In this document: positions 33,161 to 45,879 of the stretch, piece by piece | Layout: each line of letters opens with the position of its first letter | Position numbering within the stretch: position 1 is the first letter of the stretch | Position numbers and translations under genes: made by a program | Notes under the pieces: model-generated | The model's database searches: none | Told to the model about the DNA's origin: nothing | Seen by the model: only the letters and a program-made list of their open reading frames with translations | Source: Artemisia argyi | Lineage: Eukaryota; Streptophyta; Magnoliopsida; Asterales; Asteraceae | Reading direction: 5' to 3' | Assembly (NCBI GenBank): GCA_030686995.1 | Contig: CM060692.1 | Span: 14,923,465 to 14,987,464, forward strand | DNA: 64,000 bases

Positions 33161-35795
33161 TGAATAAGCGACGATAAAGATGCAGTATTGCCAAGATAAA
33201 TATGGTTTTTTCATTGTTTGGAGGGTCACTTTATAATTGGTGTCCCCTTTGCCATTTGATTCTTGAAGGCAATGTGGGATGCAAAGACCTCTACAAAACT
33301 ACTCTTCTTCATTTGGCCATTAATTAGCTTCAACAAAAAACCAATCTTGTTCGAGTCAGACTTTTGCATTGGTCACATGAACAGACTTAAAGCTCTTCGT
33401 GTTTTACATATTTTAGATACATGGAATTGTGAATTGTGTACTTTTAACTTGAAATAAATGTTCTCTACTTAGTTTTATTCTCCCTTGATAACCTTTTTAA
33501 ACCCAAAGCAATGTGCAAATAATGAAAAGAAGTACATAATATTAGCTAAACACAAGAGACTAGCATATCTTTCTTCCCACCCATATATGAGTTTTAAACT
33601 TTGTATGTGACCCGAATGATTTTATGACCCGATCTGGAATTGTGGATCACAACCCCAAGTGAAATGTTATGGTATGACTAGATGAAAAAGCTGCTAGGTC
33701 CGAAGACTTGACCCCTTAGTATTATGGAATTTTTGTATAACTAAGTTAAAACAAATTCTACACCATACAATAGAGTTGTACTGGTATACATATTTTAGAG
33801 AGGGTTCTATCTTTGAAATTATCCATGGAGTTAAGTCGATGACCCCCAATCCGTCAAACCAGTTTAAGTCCATGTGTTTTGTGTTTGTGTGCTCAACGGT
33901 TTTTCTTCTGGTCATCGCGTGAATTTCCCGTGAACATACATATAATATATAAATATTGCAAGAGTCTTACACTTTAAAGTTAAAAAAAAAAGTAATAATA
34001 AGCAATTTCAGATATAGATTATTTATCAAGTATAAAAGAGAAAATGACAATAGTATAAAAGACAAAATGATTGTTATTGTCCCATTATGTATAAAAGAGA
34101 AAATGACTGTTATTGTCCCTCGTCTTAACTATTCATTCTTACAGTTTAAGGCTTCATTAAGAAAAGCTTGTAGCTTCTATGGAGCTTTCGGACATTTCAT
34201 TTTTTAACTAATATTAGATACAACATCTTTAAAATTTTACAAATAACTTTTACCTACTTTGTGTTACTTTGTTGATAAATAAAAATAGCACAAAATTAAG
34301 AAAAAGTTATTTTTAAAATTTTAAACTTATGATTGTAATCTCAACAAACCATACAATGGCTTGAATGAAGATGATGGTAAATACATGATTTTTTAAAAGA
34401 ATGAAGTTTCAATTTATGATTGTTTTCCTACATGCCATTTTGTCATCAAGGCAATGTGGGATGCAAACACATTACCTACAAAATTACCATCCCCCTTGAC
34501 CATTAGCTTTAACAAAAAATCAATCTTGTTTCCTCAAACATAAACATAAATCTATAACACAACACATAGTAATTAGATAATTTTGGTCTTACAATTACAT
34601 TAATCTATCTTTTTAACAACATATCTTAAACTAGACTGTCACCGGTAACAAGAATGGGAGATTTTTTAGGTGAAATAAAGATGATAAGCGTAAGACTAGC
34701 TTAAATGTTGTACAAGCTCATACGTTTTTAACAGAAGCTAGAAGGACAATTATTGTGATGAAGGAATAACAAGCACATGGTTCACCTTGATCCACTATGC
34801 AGTTTAAATCTTTTCAAGTGAAGTTAGATATGTTAGTGTTTATAAATTACATTGTAATTTTGCGTATCTAACAAGTTTAACGATTGTTGTTATTGTATCA
34901 TAACTGGTTGACCTATATATTGAATATTGTTTTTTAAACCTTTATGTAAATACATTTCATCTATTTCTTTGTTCATACATTTTTGCTTGATGTTATAAGA
35001 TATTATTAAGAGCTTTTTTAAATAAACAAAACATCTTAAACTTTTGGAGAAGTCTTAAATTTGAAAAAATGACAAGGCTGGAGCTCGGCTCGTTAACACA
35101 AAGCTCAGCTCGTTAACACAAGGCTTGAGCTCGTTAACACGGTTATACGTATATATTTCTACGGCTTGTTTGGGCTCACGAGCCCAAACGAGCTTTTTGT
35201 ATAGAGCTCGGGGTCGAGCTTGATTATTAAATGAGCCCAAACTTAGGCTCGAGCTCGTTTAAGCTCGACTCGTTCGAGCTTTTTACCGATCCGATCCCGA
35301 GCTTTTTACGAGCGGCTCGGCTTGTTTCCACCCCTTGGCCATTTAGTAAAAAATAAATAAATAACCCAAGTCTCGTTGCATAATCCACCAACAAGTGTTG
35401 TCACATTCTTCTTGCGTACCTTATTGCTTTCTAATTTTCAAGTTTTACGTTGTTACGTTTTTTTAACAACGTGTCTTTTAATATTTCTTCTCTCATTTAT
35501 TGTTCTAATATGTTAGTTGAGACATGTTAGTATGGTTTTGCATATTATATTGTTAAGTGATGCTTCACAATGATTACCCAATGTTATGTTGTAACTTGTT
35601 TATATGAACCAAATATAGCACATTCTCAAGCAATACAAATTGTAAAAAACAATAGTAGTGGCATCTTAAACAAACATTAATCCATACCCGTATGACAGCT
35701 CCAACAACAGCATGTCGGCCAGACACGTTGTCAACGTTGTCACCAACAGTGAAAAGGAACATACTCGGGTCTCAAGCATTGTTTAGCTTTGTGTC
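33161..35795. other. Non-coding interval with duplicated blocks
   Basis: No gene is visible. 34,160-34,650 is a diverged copy of 15,640-16,240 and 50,850-51,440; 33,240-33,350 repeats the 'gcaatgtgggatgcaaa' part once more. 34,935-35,060 parallels 25,410-25,528. No USE/TATA pair of the small-RNA unit occurs here. A short open frame on the minus strand at 35,574-35,762 has coding-like composition but no recognised match. Confidence 0.55.
35070..35338. mobile_element. Small GAGCTCG-rich element (MITE-like)
   Basis: About 270 bp dense in 'gagctcg' and 'cgagccc' words in both orientations. The left end caaggctggagctcggctcg and the reversed right end caaggggtggaaacaagccg form imperfect inverted ends. 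It interrupts the background that is continuous at 25,500-25,530. No clear target duplication, so the class (perhaps hAT) is uncertain. Confidence 0.45.
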
Positions 35796-35800
35796 GAAAC

Positions 35801-36589
35801 TGTTGGAATTATGATATCATGACATTCATATATTATAAACCAAACACATCAAGTGAGCATAGCGGAAGCAATTATAACAAGATCAAATAACGTGTAATTA
35901 ATTAATCAATATTTAAATAGTAAACATACCTTTGTGATTCTAGCCCGAACAAGAATCAAATTGCAATCTTCAATCAAGAACCCTAATTAGGGTTTATGTG
36001 GATTACAAGAATTACCCCTTACCTCTTTTGTAATTCAATCCAAGAATCAAACAATAGTGTGTTTGATTCACGTTCTTGTACACACGTACTAATTCAAGAA
36101 AAAGTTTATGCAAGTAATTAAACACAAAACTTGTTTGATCAAGAAAATCGAATCCCTTAGGGATTGTTTTAGATGGATCGACCAAGAGACAAAGAAGAGG
36201 AGAGAAAACACCAAGATGTGTGTGTACAAGTTATGGGAAAACAATGCACCTTGGGTTTGTTTATATACTATTCAAAACTTGGAGCTCAAGGCACAAAGGA
36301 GGTGGGTTCCTCCCTTGGCCGATCGGTTTGGACTCCCCCAAAAGGATTCCGGAACCTTCCCTTGTTTCCAACTTTTCATTAGTATTAGTTTCCTAATCTT
36401 CGTTAATAGGTCATTAGTCATTTATCATTAAATACTAATTACTATTACTAGTTTTGTGTTTATTAATAATTACTTATAACATTTATAAATAATTATTTCT
36501 TTTTCTCTTCATACGTATTGTGTGCAATCCCGTGATCTCAAGTTCGATCCTAACACACGACTATTATTATAATGTCTATAAAACCAACA
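35801..36589 (-). repeat. 3' LTR of element C
   Basis: 789 bp, reversed, next to the reversed polypurine tract gctcccactt at 36,590-36,599. The 107-codon plus-strand frame at 36,108-36,431 also appears in the other LTR only because LTRs are copies. Confidence 0.95.
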
Positions 36590-37427
36590 GCTCCCACTTA
36601 GACATATCATAATAGTGTGATCACGTCGGTTAGCATCTTGCAACACGCCGATGCCTCTAGTACAACTTGAGTAAGGCTCCTGGAAAACCTTTTAATGATT
36701 TCTCATTATTATTATCCCTTTGTTTCTAATACCGTGTTAAATAAGGATATGGATCTATGTCATTCCTTAATTAACCATTCTGTTTCTCGTTGTTAGAAGT
36801 TGACAAGATTACTAAATCTTCTGAACCTTTCAGGAAGGACCTTGGGCGTGGCCACGCAAACACCTTGACAACCCTAAGAGGGGCCCAGCAGTATTAAACT
36901 CCAAAAATTAATTTGAAGGAACAAATTTCTTATTGATTACAAGCAAAACATACAAACTTTGTAACACTTCCGAAAACAACCCTTATGACTACCAGTTACG
37001 TATAGCGTTAAGTTGTTCCACAAAAATGTACTACATTCATGACTGTTATCTTGTATCTCAAGTCTAAGGATAACTTCTTATGATTTACTTAATGACAAGA
37101 TTCATAAAGTAACATCATATAGTCGAGATAAGTCCTATATTCAGTATCATCGAATATCGTCTGAAATGGCATGACTACGCATCAATATACTTTAGGTATA
37201 TTATACCAACCTTCAGATTTGTCTTAATTTAATAATATTCCCATATTATTAACTGACAACGGACAATTTAGAATAACTCTTATTCATGGATTTAAACATG
37301 CAAAAATAGGACAATAATAATTAAACATGCAAAAATAGGACAATAATAATTAATAACAGAAATAAACATACCAACATACTTTATTTCATTAAAATAATAA
37401 TTGTTTACAATATCCTTTATCCAAATA
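36590..37427 (-). other. Polypurine tract and 3' untranslated region of C
   Basis: Begins with the reversed polypurine tract (36,590-36,599), then reads like A's trailer. A 29-bp segment containing 'aaacatgcaaaaataggaca' is tandemly duplicated at about 37,293-37,350. Confidence 0.75.
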
Positions 37428-40139
37428 CTAATCACAGTTATGCATGGAACTACTAGCTAATTTAAGTCCAATTTCATTGGATAATTCATTAAGCTTTTCT
37501 TTCGCCAAAGCCTTAGTGAATGGATCAGCTAAGTTATCATCTGTGTGAACTTTCAGCAGATTTATTTCACCTTCGTTAACCTTTTCACGAACAAAGTGAT
37601 ACTTCCGCAGAAAATGTCTGGTGCCTCTCATGACTCCAGGTTCATTGGCAAATATGATTGCAGCAGAATTGTCACAATACATATTAATAGGTAATTCAAT
37701 TGAAGGCATAACACCAAGCCCTGAAACGAATTTCCTAATCTAAACAGCCTCCATAGCAGCTTCTGTAGCAGCAATGTATTCAGCTTCTGTTGCAGACATC
37801 GCAATTGTACTCTGCTTCTTGCTCCTCTAGTCTACTGCTCCTCCATTAATAACAAAGACATAACCCGTCTGAGACTTTGAATCATCTTTATTACTTTGAA
37901 AGGATGCATCGCAGAAACATGTAATACAAAGTTCTGCGGCTGGATCTCCACCATATACCAAAAACATATCTTTTGTATTTCTCAAATACTTAAGAATATG
38001 CTTAACAGCAATCCAATGTTTTTCACCTGGATTCTGTTGAAATTGACTTGTAATATTTTGAGCAAACGCCACATCTGACCTTGTGCATTTTACCGCATAC
38101 ATAATAGATCCTACAGCCGAAGCATAAGGAACTTTACTCTTGCGAGCCACCTCAGCAGGTGTTGAAGCACAAAACTCATCACATAAGCCATGTTTTACTT
38201 CCATTGGCAAATATCCTTTCTTGGAATTTTGCATATTGAATCTTTTCAATATTTTGTCAATGTAAGCACTTTAACTTAATCCAATTAACCGCCTTGATCT
38301 ATCTTTATAGATTTTGATTCCCAGAATGTATGCAGCTTCTCCTAAATCTTTCATAGAAAAACACTTTCGAAGATATGCCTTAACCTTTTGCAAACTTGGA
38401 ATGTCTTTTCCCATGATTAATATGTCATCAACATATAAAATTAGAAAAATTACATGATCACTCCCACTAGCTTTGTGATACACACATGGCTCATCAAGAT
38501 TCTGAGTGAATCCAAACTTTTTGATCTCAGCATCAAATCTCTTGTTCCATTGTCGTGATGCTTGCTTTAATCCATAAATGGACCTTTTAAGTTTGCATAC
38601 ACGATTTGGAAATTCTGGATTTTCAAACCCTTCTGGTTGTGCCATATAGATGTCTTCATCTAGATGACCATTTAAGAAAGCGGTTTTCACATCCATTTGC
38701 CAAATCTCATAGTCATAGTACGCTGCTATAGCTATGAGAATCCTTATAGCTCTTATGTCTGCTACAGGAGAAAACGTCTCCTCATAATCAATTCCAAAAG
38801 TTTGAGTAAAACCTTTAGCAACTAGACGAGCCTTATAAGTGTGTGCATTTCCATCGATGTCAGTCTTGATCTTGTAGAGCCACTTACTCCCGACTACCTT
38901 GGCACCAGAAGGTAAGTCTACTTCTTCCCAGACTTCATTATCATGCATGGATTGTATTTCCCCATCCATAGCAGCTTTCCATTTAACATTTTCAGGACTA
39001 TTAATGGCAGCTCTATAACTAGTGGGTTCATTAAGATCCCCTAGTAAATGCTCATCAACCTCTACATTAAGACATAGACGGTCAGGAGGTTTCACAGATC
39101 TTGAAGATCTACGAATGGGAACTACTTTAACTTCCGGTGGAGGACCCAGACTTTCAGGTTCTACAGGAAGTGTACTAGTGTTTTCTGAAGGTAATGCATT
39201 ATCTAGATCATATTCTAGATCATATACTCTCCCACTGATTTCTTGAGTTACAAAATCACTTTCAAGATAGTCACTATACCTAGCAACAAACACTTTGTTC
39301 TCAGGTGGGTAGTAAAAGTAGTAACCCATTGTTTCCTTTGGGTATCCTACAAAAATGCATTTTACGGATCTTTGTTGGAGTTTATCTTGTGGGTCACGTT
39401 TAACATACGCCTCACAACCCCAGACCTTTAAATAAGACAAGTTCGGAGCTTTTCCAGTCCACATTTCACATGGTGTCTTATCAACCTTCTTGGTGGGAAC
39501 CATATTCAAAATACGAATAGCTGATTCAAGAGCGTAATCCCAAAAAGACAAAGGAAGATTTGTAAGATTATACATTGATCGAACCATGTCTAACAATGTA
39601 CGATTCCTTCTCTCAGATACTCCATTTTGTTGTGGAGTATATGGAGATGTGAGATTCTGGACAATTCCATTCTCAGTTAAGAAATCTTTAAAATCTTGAC
39701 TAAGGTATTCACCACCTCGATCATAACGAAGAGCTTTAATCTTCTTTCCCAATTACAATTCTACTTCCGCTTTGAAAACTTTAAATGTTTCAAACACCTC
39801 ATGTTTATGCTTAAGTAAATAAACATAACCATAACGGCTGAAATCATCTGTAAAAGTTAAGAAGTAAACAGCACCTCTCCTTGACACATGTCTAAGTGGT
39901 CCACATACATCAGTATGCATCAAACCAAGTAGATTTGAAGCTCTTTCCATATTGTTATGAAAAGGTTTCTTCGTCATCTTCCCAGAAATATAAGACTCAC
40001 ACTTATCAAATGACTCATCATTGATATTATTCAAAAGCCCTTCGCTTTGCAGCTTTTGCATGCGAGTCTTGCCTATATGGGCAAGTCTACAGTGCCAAAG
40101 GTAAGACGAATTCAAGTCATACTTCATTCTCTTACTTAT

Positions 40140-43100
40140 TGTAACACCCCCAAAATGGCACAGCGGAAGCACACAAGTCATGGGGTGCTACTAATTAGTA
40201 TCACAACACAAAGTATAGAAAACGGATTTATCTTATCTGTTGAAAAGAAATTTTATATTCAAAAGTATAAGTTTACATCAGTGAAAGTTGTGCGGAAATA
40301 CAAGCCCATAAAGAATTTATGCAGTCCCAGATACATCAGAGTAATCTATGACCATGCCATGCCATGCCAAAAGCCTTCAACAGTTAGCTATCGCCTTAAA
40401 CCTGAAAATACATGCTAAAAAGTGTCAACACGAGGTTGGTGAGTTCATAGGTTTATACAAATACAATTTAGTGTAAAAGAAATGTGAGTTCGATAAAAGT
40501 TTTGTGACCATTGCGTCGCTCGCAATGTCATTAAAATATTGTTTACTTTCAAGTAAATGTAGTAATGTGGACTACAAGGTTTTCGAGTGTGAATAACCAT
40601 TCACATATAAATCAAGTTCAGTTTTAGTGACTACTGCTTTACTCACAGCGTAATGAAAAATATCAGTAAAGTAGACCATAAGTATTAAGCATAAAGTGGA
40701 CCATAGGCAAAGTATGTGATCATTACAACGAATATAATGTCACACAAAAGTAAAAGTCTATTACGCTAGCACTAAGTTCATGCAACTGAAGCTCGACAGT
40801 TCAGTGCGCTACATGTAGCACATAAATAATAATTAGGGGCCCATAGCGAGTGTTTAACCCAATACACTCGTAATCCGACTTGATATACGCCCACATTGAC
40901 CCGTCTGGCCAACCGAACGGGGGAGTCACCCCAATAGATCTATTTATATCAATCGCGCTTCCCAGCAGGAATTAACGGCTCATGAAGGTGGGCATAACAG
41001 TGGGTTCAGGGGCTTAGGCTAACTGCGCAATAGTTTTAGGAAAATAAAGTATTGTTTGTGGTCTAGAAAATGTTTTGCATGATTCTCACCCCAAGGTTTG
41101 TAAAAAAACAAGCATAGGTAAAGTGGGGCTATAAACTCACATATATGATTTAAACACTTGTGTCCATACTAAGGTAATCCGGTATGAAATAAGTAAATAA
41201 GACATGTTTCAAGTAAGAGCAAGTAACGAGTTTAAGTATAAACAAACATTGAGTTTAGTTAAAAACAAGCATGTATTCTCCCCCAAAACAGTTATAAAAC
41301 AAGTAAAAGTAGGGGGCGTGAACTTACCTCAGCAAATAGCTGGCACGATAGTAAAAAGTCAAGTAGTGATAGTGTGCGGCACCGACACGTGACCTAGGAT
41401 AGTACGGCAATTTTAGTTCACAATTCCAATTAAGACTCAATGATGTTTAGGTAAGTTTAAAAGTATTAAAGTGTTTTTGTTATTGTTGCTTGTGTGGCAG
41501 CGTTTAAGTTTAAATTGTTTGGTAAGAATTGGCTCTTGGAAGTGCATAAGTATGAAAGTATACAATAATAGAAGTATGAAAGACGAATAAATTTTCGGTT
41601 CGATGATAACCGAAAGACGAAGTACGAGAAAGTAATAACAATTACATATTAGGCGTTGGCGGAATATAAAAATGATGTTATTTAATAGTTTAAGTATATA
41701 CATGCATAAGTAAGGCAAGTAAATCTTTATTACGTGTTTATACATGCATAAGTTTGTATGTGTATAATGAATTAGTGAAAAAGGTTGTCAGTGGCTTTTA
41801 TAGATAATACACATGTAAAATAGATCGTTTTCATCCGTTAGTCACTTTTGTGTAAAATACGCCAAGTCTTTATATTTTGACGAAAACCAAGCATGACCCA
41901 TGTGAACGTTTTGGTTTTTCCGAGATAGTTAAATTTCACAATTTTTATATTTGAATAATGAACCGTTTTATATTGTTCATTAGAGTCAAATAAGTTTTTA
42001 TAAGTTTAAAACGCGTTACATTTAGTTTAGATAAGCCAATATGAGAAATATAAATCAATGATCTCAAAATAAGTTACAATTTATATTTTTATTAGTTTGG
42101 TTTGAAATTTAAACTTATAGTTTAAAGATAAGGAAATATAAAGTTTCGAGATGAGTTGCGTTTTAGTAATCCATATATAGGACGAGTTATGTAGGCCTTA
42201 TACATATCGGAAAAGTGAGTTGAGTCAAATAAGTCGGAAAAAGTGAAGCAAAGCAAGCAAACTAAATGCACCTCACTGTTGAGCTCGGTCCAGCAATGGC
42301 TAGACACATATAAGAATCATAATCCAAATTTGAAATTAATCTTACCTAATACTTTTTAAGTTTATTACTAAAAACCATTTGGGCCACAAGGTTAACCAGT
42401 TGAGTTCATGAGTTTTAATTAAGAAAATACAAACATTTAGCAATCCAACAGCTTTTCGACCAAAAATAAAATTAAAAACACAACACGATTTATAGTTATT
42501 AAAACATGTTAACTCAAATGCATTCAAGTCGAAGAAATATTGACACTATCAAAATCCAAAAATCAAAATAAACCATCCCATTGATGATTGCTAGAAAAGA
42601 AGGAACAAAACCAAAGTCACTCACTGTTGGAACAATGAGTCGACACACAAAAGAAAACACGACCAAAGGAGTACCCATTGATGGGTAGTGTAGGCCTCGA
42701 CACACCCAAACATGACAGAAACACCCACATCAAAATTCAATTTTTAGTTCAATATGCAAATCTCAGTACTAAACAAGCTTTTAAATAATTGAAATAAGCA
42801 TTAGTGGTACAAATAAACAAACATCCAACACCCCCTGTTTGAGACAGTGGGTCTCGACCACCAAGAAAGCACAACCATGATGCAACCAACATTTATCTAT
42901 TTTATCCCAATGAGCCAAGAGATAAGCAAAAGAAAATACAATAAGCACTTCTAATTTCATGAGCCAATCTTAGTTTCCTTTATGTATCTTGTTAATTTGC
43001 CACACAAAATTTAATCAACAACAACATAAATCCCACTATACAAACTTGGGGTCAATCGAAAATCAACAGAAGATTTGAGACTTGTAAAATTAATTAAATC

Positions 43101-43638
43101 AACAAGAGCTTCATGAAACATAATGGTATATACATATGCGAATGGAAACTTAAAGGGTTTTTAGATTCTTACAATTCTTTAGGAGAGAGTCAAAAACAGG
43201 AATCCGAGTTCAAGCAGCAATCCACACCAAAGAAGGAGATGTGGTGCCCCTTTGGATCGGTTTGGGATAAAAAGTGATAAACTTGGAAACCCTAATCTTA
43301 CCTTTTGAATATTGAAATTCGACCTTAACCAAAAGTGGACTAAAATACAAATCTTTGGGTCTTCATATATTATCTTGTGACCATGGCTTCGAGTGGAAAG
43401 AAAGAGGAAAAAGTTTCTGGCCGTCCTTGGTCTTGCCTTGGCGTGAAAGGGTTGCTCTTGGAGTGTAAATCGAGGGCTAGATTCGAATTCACACAAGCTT
43501 TAGTTAATATACTTTCTTGATTCATATTCTCATAGATCTAGGGTTTGAGGTGTATGAGATTTTTGGGAAGAGGTGAAAGTGTGATTCAGAGAGAGAGAGA
43601 GAATGAAGCGTGTATCTGATGTTTGGAAGAGTGCACAC

Positions 43639-43670
<32 letters not shown>

Positions 43671-44107
43671 CATGGAAAAGGTAAATAAAGGTGAGAAGGT
43701 TAATTCCCATGTAACTGAGGCCATTCTATGAGATGGAAATGTAGGTTACATGGCATAGCCCTTGAAGTGGAAGGGTAATGGGTTCCTAGTGATGCCTCTT
43801 GTCTGTTCTGCCTTGATCATTGTGGGTGGCTGGTTGAATGGTCTAGGTGGATAGATACAGGGGAAATGTAGCTAGATGGTGGGTGCTAAAAAGGTAAATC
43901 TCCAACTGAATCTATGCTGGATGCAGTTGTGAAAGGAAGTTGATTAGTTTGTGTGAAGAATGTTGTACCAGAGATAGATAGTCTTGTTTGTATCTGTTAT
44001 AGGTTATGTCTCTTTAGTTTGAATATGTTTTTGGGATTTGTCCAATTTGACAGTATGTTAAAGTTGTACAGTTTGGTTATTGATTAATATAAGATTTACC
44101 TTTGCAC

Positions 44108-44140
<33 letters not shown>

Positions 44141-44521
44141 TGAGAAGGTTAATATTTATATACTCTTGTTATTCATAATAAGTGTATGTTGTGTGTACTC
44201 CGTGTTTTGTTGAGTTTTGGTACAAACGTGGCTTCGGTTTAGCGCGTATGCGAGAAAGTATACTTTCTGGGAACGCCTTTATAAAAGTATTATAAAAAAG
44301 TATTTACTGACTCCGATTATTAGTTATTACATTGTTGCCGTTACTAAAGTAGTGTCGGTACGCGTGTCGTGTCATCTTTCAGGAAAAACGAGATAAGCTC
44401 TCTTTTTTTTTTTTTTTTTTTTTTATTCAAATAAGTTCGAAAACATCCAAAAGTGAAACTTAGGGAATACTAAATATAATTTATTATTGAAAATCAGTTT
44501 GAAAATTTTTGGTTTGTTACA
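40140..44521 (-). mobile_element. Nested solo-LTR-like insertion (Ty3/Gypsy type?)
   Basis: A 4382-bp insertion in C bounded by CTTAT (40,135-40,139 and 44,522-44,526). Ends are TGTAACA...TGTTACA. The minus-strand 3' end reads GGGGGTGTTACA, a form common in LTRs of large plant Ty3/Gypsy elements (Tekay-like). I see no second internal copy of the end and no polyprotein, so a solo LTR is the simplest reading; a non-coding LTR element is the alternative. It carries a LINE tail and long A/T runs (43,640-43,668, 44,109-44,138, 44,402-44,424). The 105-codon minus frame at 43,179-43,496 shows no recognisable domain. Confidence 0.75.
43705..44138 (+). mobile_element. 5'-truncated LINE tail with poly(A)
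   Basis: A roughly 400-bp sequence ending 'aagatttacctttgcacc' and about 30 A. It is flanked by an 18-bp target duplication AAAGGTGAGAAGGTTAAT (43,687-43,704 and 44,136-44,153, the right copy overlapping the A run). Poly(A), long duplication and severe 5' truncation are hallmarks of LINE target-primed reverse transcription. A processed pseudogene of an unknown transcript is the alternative. Confidence 0.8.
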
Positions 44522-45879
44522 CTTATGCTGTACATCGAATTATTATTATTGTTGTTGGTCATACAATCATTCATATCAATTTCAAACACACCATTCACAG
44601 CAACATCATTAAAATAAAATACACCATTTAAAGAAACAGAAATTTTATTGCCATCAATAGTATGAGTAAAACCAAGATCCAACAAACATGAAAATGAAAC
44701 AACACCTCTAATTATAGAAGGTGCATAATGACAATTGTTTAAAACAAGTACTAAACCCGAAGGTAAAACTAAATTAAACACTCCTATGGCTTCAACTGCT
44801 ACTTGTGCTCCGTTGCCCACATGCAGAAATTGCTCCCCATAAGCTAGTCTCCTTTCCTCTCTAAACCCCTGAAGTGTATTACAAATATTAATATCACATC
44901 CAGTATCATATACCCAGGAATTTAATTTATGAGATAAAGTAAATAATTCAATGACAAATAAGTTACCTGAAGTGCTGACGCCCATGTGGCCAGTCTTCTT
45001 AACCTTATTGTTTCGCAAGTCATCGAGATAAAGAGGATGATTCCTCTTCTAGGGACCCATCACCTTGCAGTAATGGCATCCTTGATCCTTCTTTAGATTA
45101 TTCTTCATATGAGGGTTCTTCTTAGGTTGAGGTGGTTGATAAGCCATAACTTGCTTATTCTTATCAGCCTTCTTCTTTCCCTTACCCTTCTTCTTGTTCG
45201 CATTTGGCTTGTGAATTCTACCCCCTTGAATAGCAAGTACTTGGGGTGTAGGAGCCTTTTGTGGTAAACCTTTCTCATAATCAATGAGCAGTGCGTGCAA
45301 TTCACTTACTGTCTTCCCCACGCAATGCATATTGAAGTTCCTCACAAAACAACTAAATTCCTTATTAAGGGATATATTGATTAAGTTCACAGCCATATCA
45401 TTGTCATAGGGTTTCTTAAGTGTTTGTAGTTGATCCATGTAACTTTTCATTTTCAACACATGAGTACTCACAGATTCACCATCACCTTGTTTACAACCAT
45501 GTAGAGCCTTCATCAAATCGTAAATCTCTACATTTGATGGTTTCTCATATAGTTTCTTGAGTTCATCAATCATGTTCATGGGGAAATACTCTTCGAACTG
45601 CCTTTGAAGAGCTGGTGACATTGCCCCTAACATCATTGCGGCCACATCAATATGTTCCTTACAAGCAATATTCCATTCAGCCTTAGCAGCCTCAGTAGCC
45701 GCAGGACCTTCAGGTTCAGCAGGACAAGGCGTTTTCAAGATTTCAAGTTGACCAATCACTCGTAGGACAATCCTGAGTGCACGAAACCAATCATTGAAAT
45801 TTTCTTAGCCAGTCAATTTTTCTCGTTCAAAATAAGTTTTGAACACAGAACGAAAGTTGGTGTTATCAGTTTGAGCCAT

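Larger units (their letters stand above)
37428..45879 (-). pseudogene. Copia gag-pol of element C, six stops plus insertion
   Basis: Collinear with the polyprotein of A from an ATG at 45,877-45,879 to the stop at 37,428. Apart from the nested insertion all parts stay in one frame, so damage is by nonsense changes: 45,805-45,807, 45,049-45,051, 39,753-39,755, 38,271-38,273, 37,827-37,829 and 37,740-37,742. Two replace Gln codons and three replace Trp codons of A, which fits deamination of methylated cytosine. The stop at 45,049 lies in the zinc knuckle, whose His and last Cys are also lost. The 40,140-44,521 insertion lies between the protease and integrase regions. YVDD and integrase motifs are still readable. 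Confidence 0.93.

Noticed and set aside
35574..35762. Minus-strand frame with plausible protein composition beside element C
   Set aside because: It is about 60 codons, an in-frame stop lies just upstream, and I could not relate it to a known family or continue it beyond C.
36108..36431. 107-codon open frame, repeated almost identically at 47,840-48,163
   Set aside because: Both lie inside the two LTRs of element C, on the antisense strand. Duplication is explained by LTR copying, and no domain is visible.
43179..43496. 105-codon minus-strand frame in the 4.4-kb insertion
   Set aside because: Inside an LTR-like sequence, low complexity, no domain.
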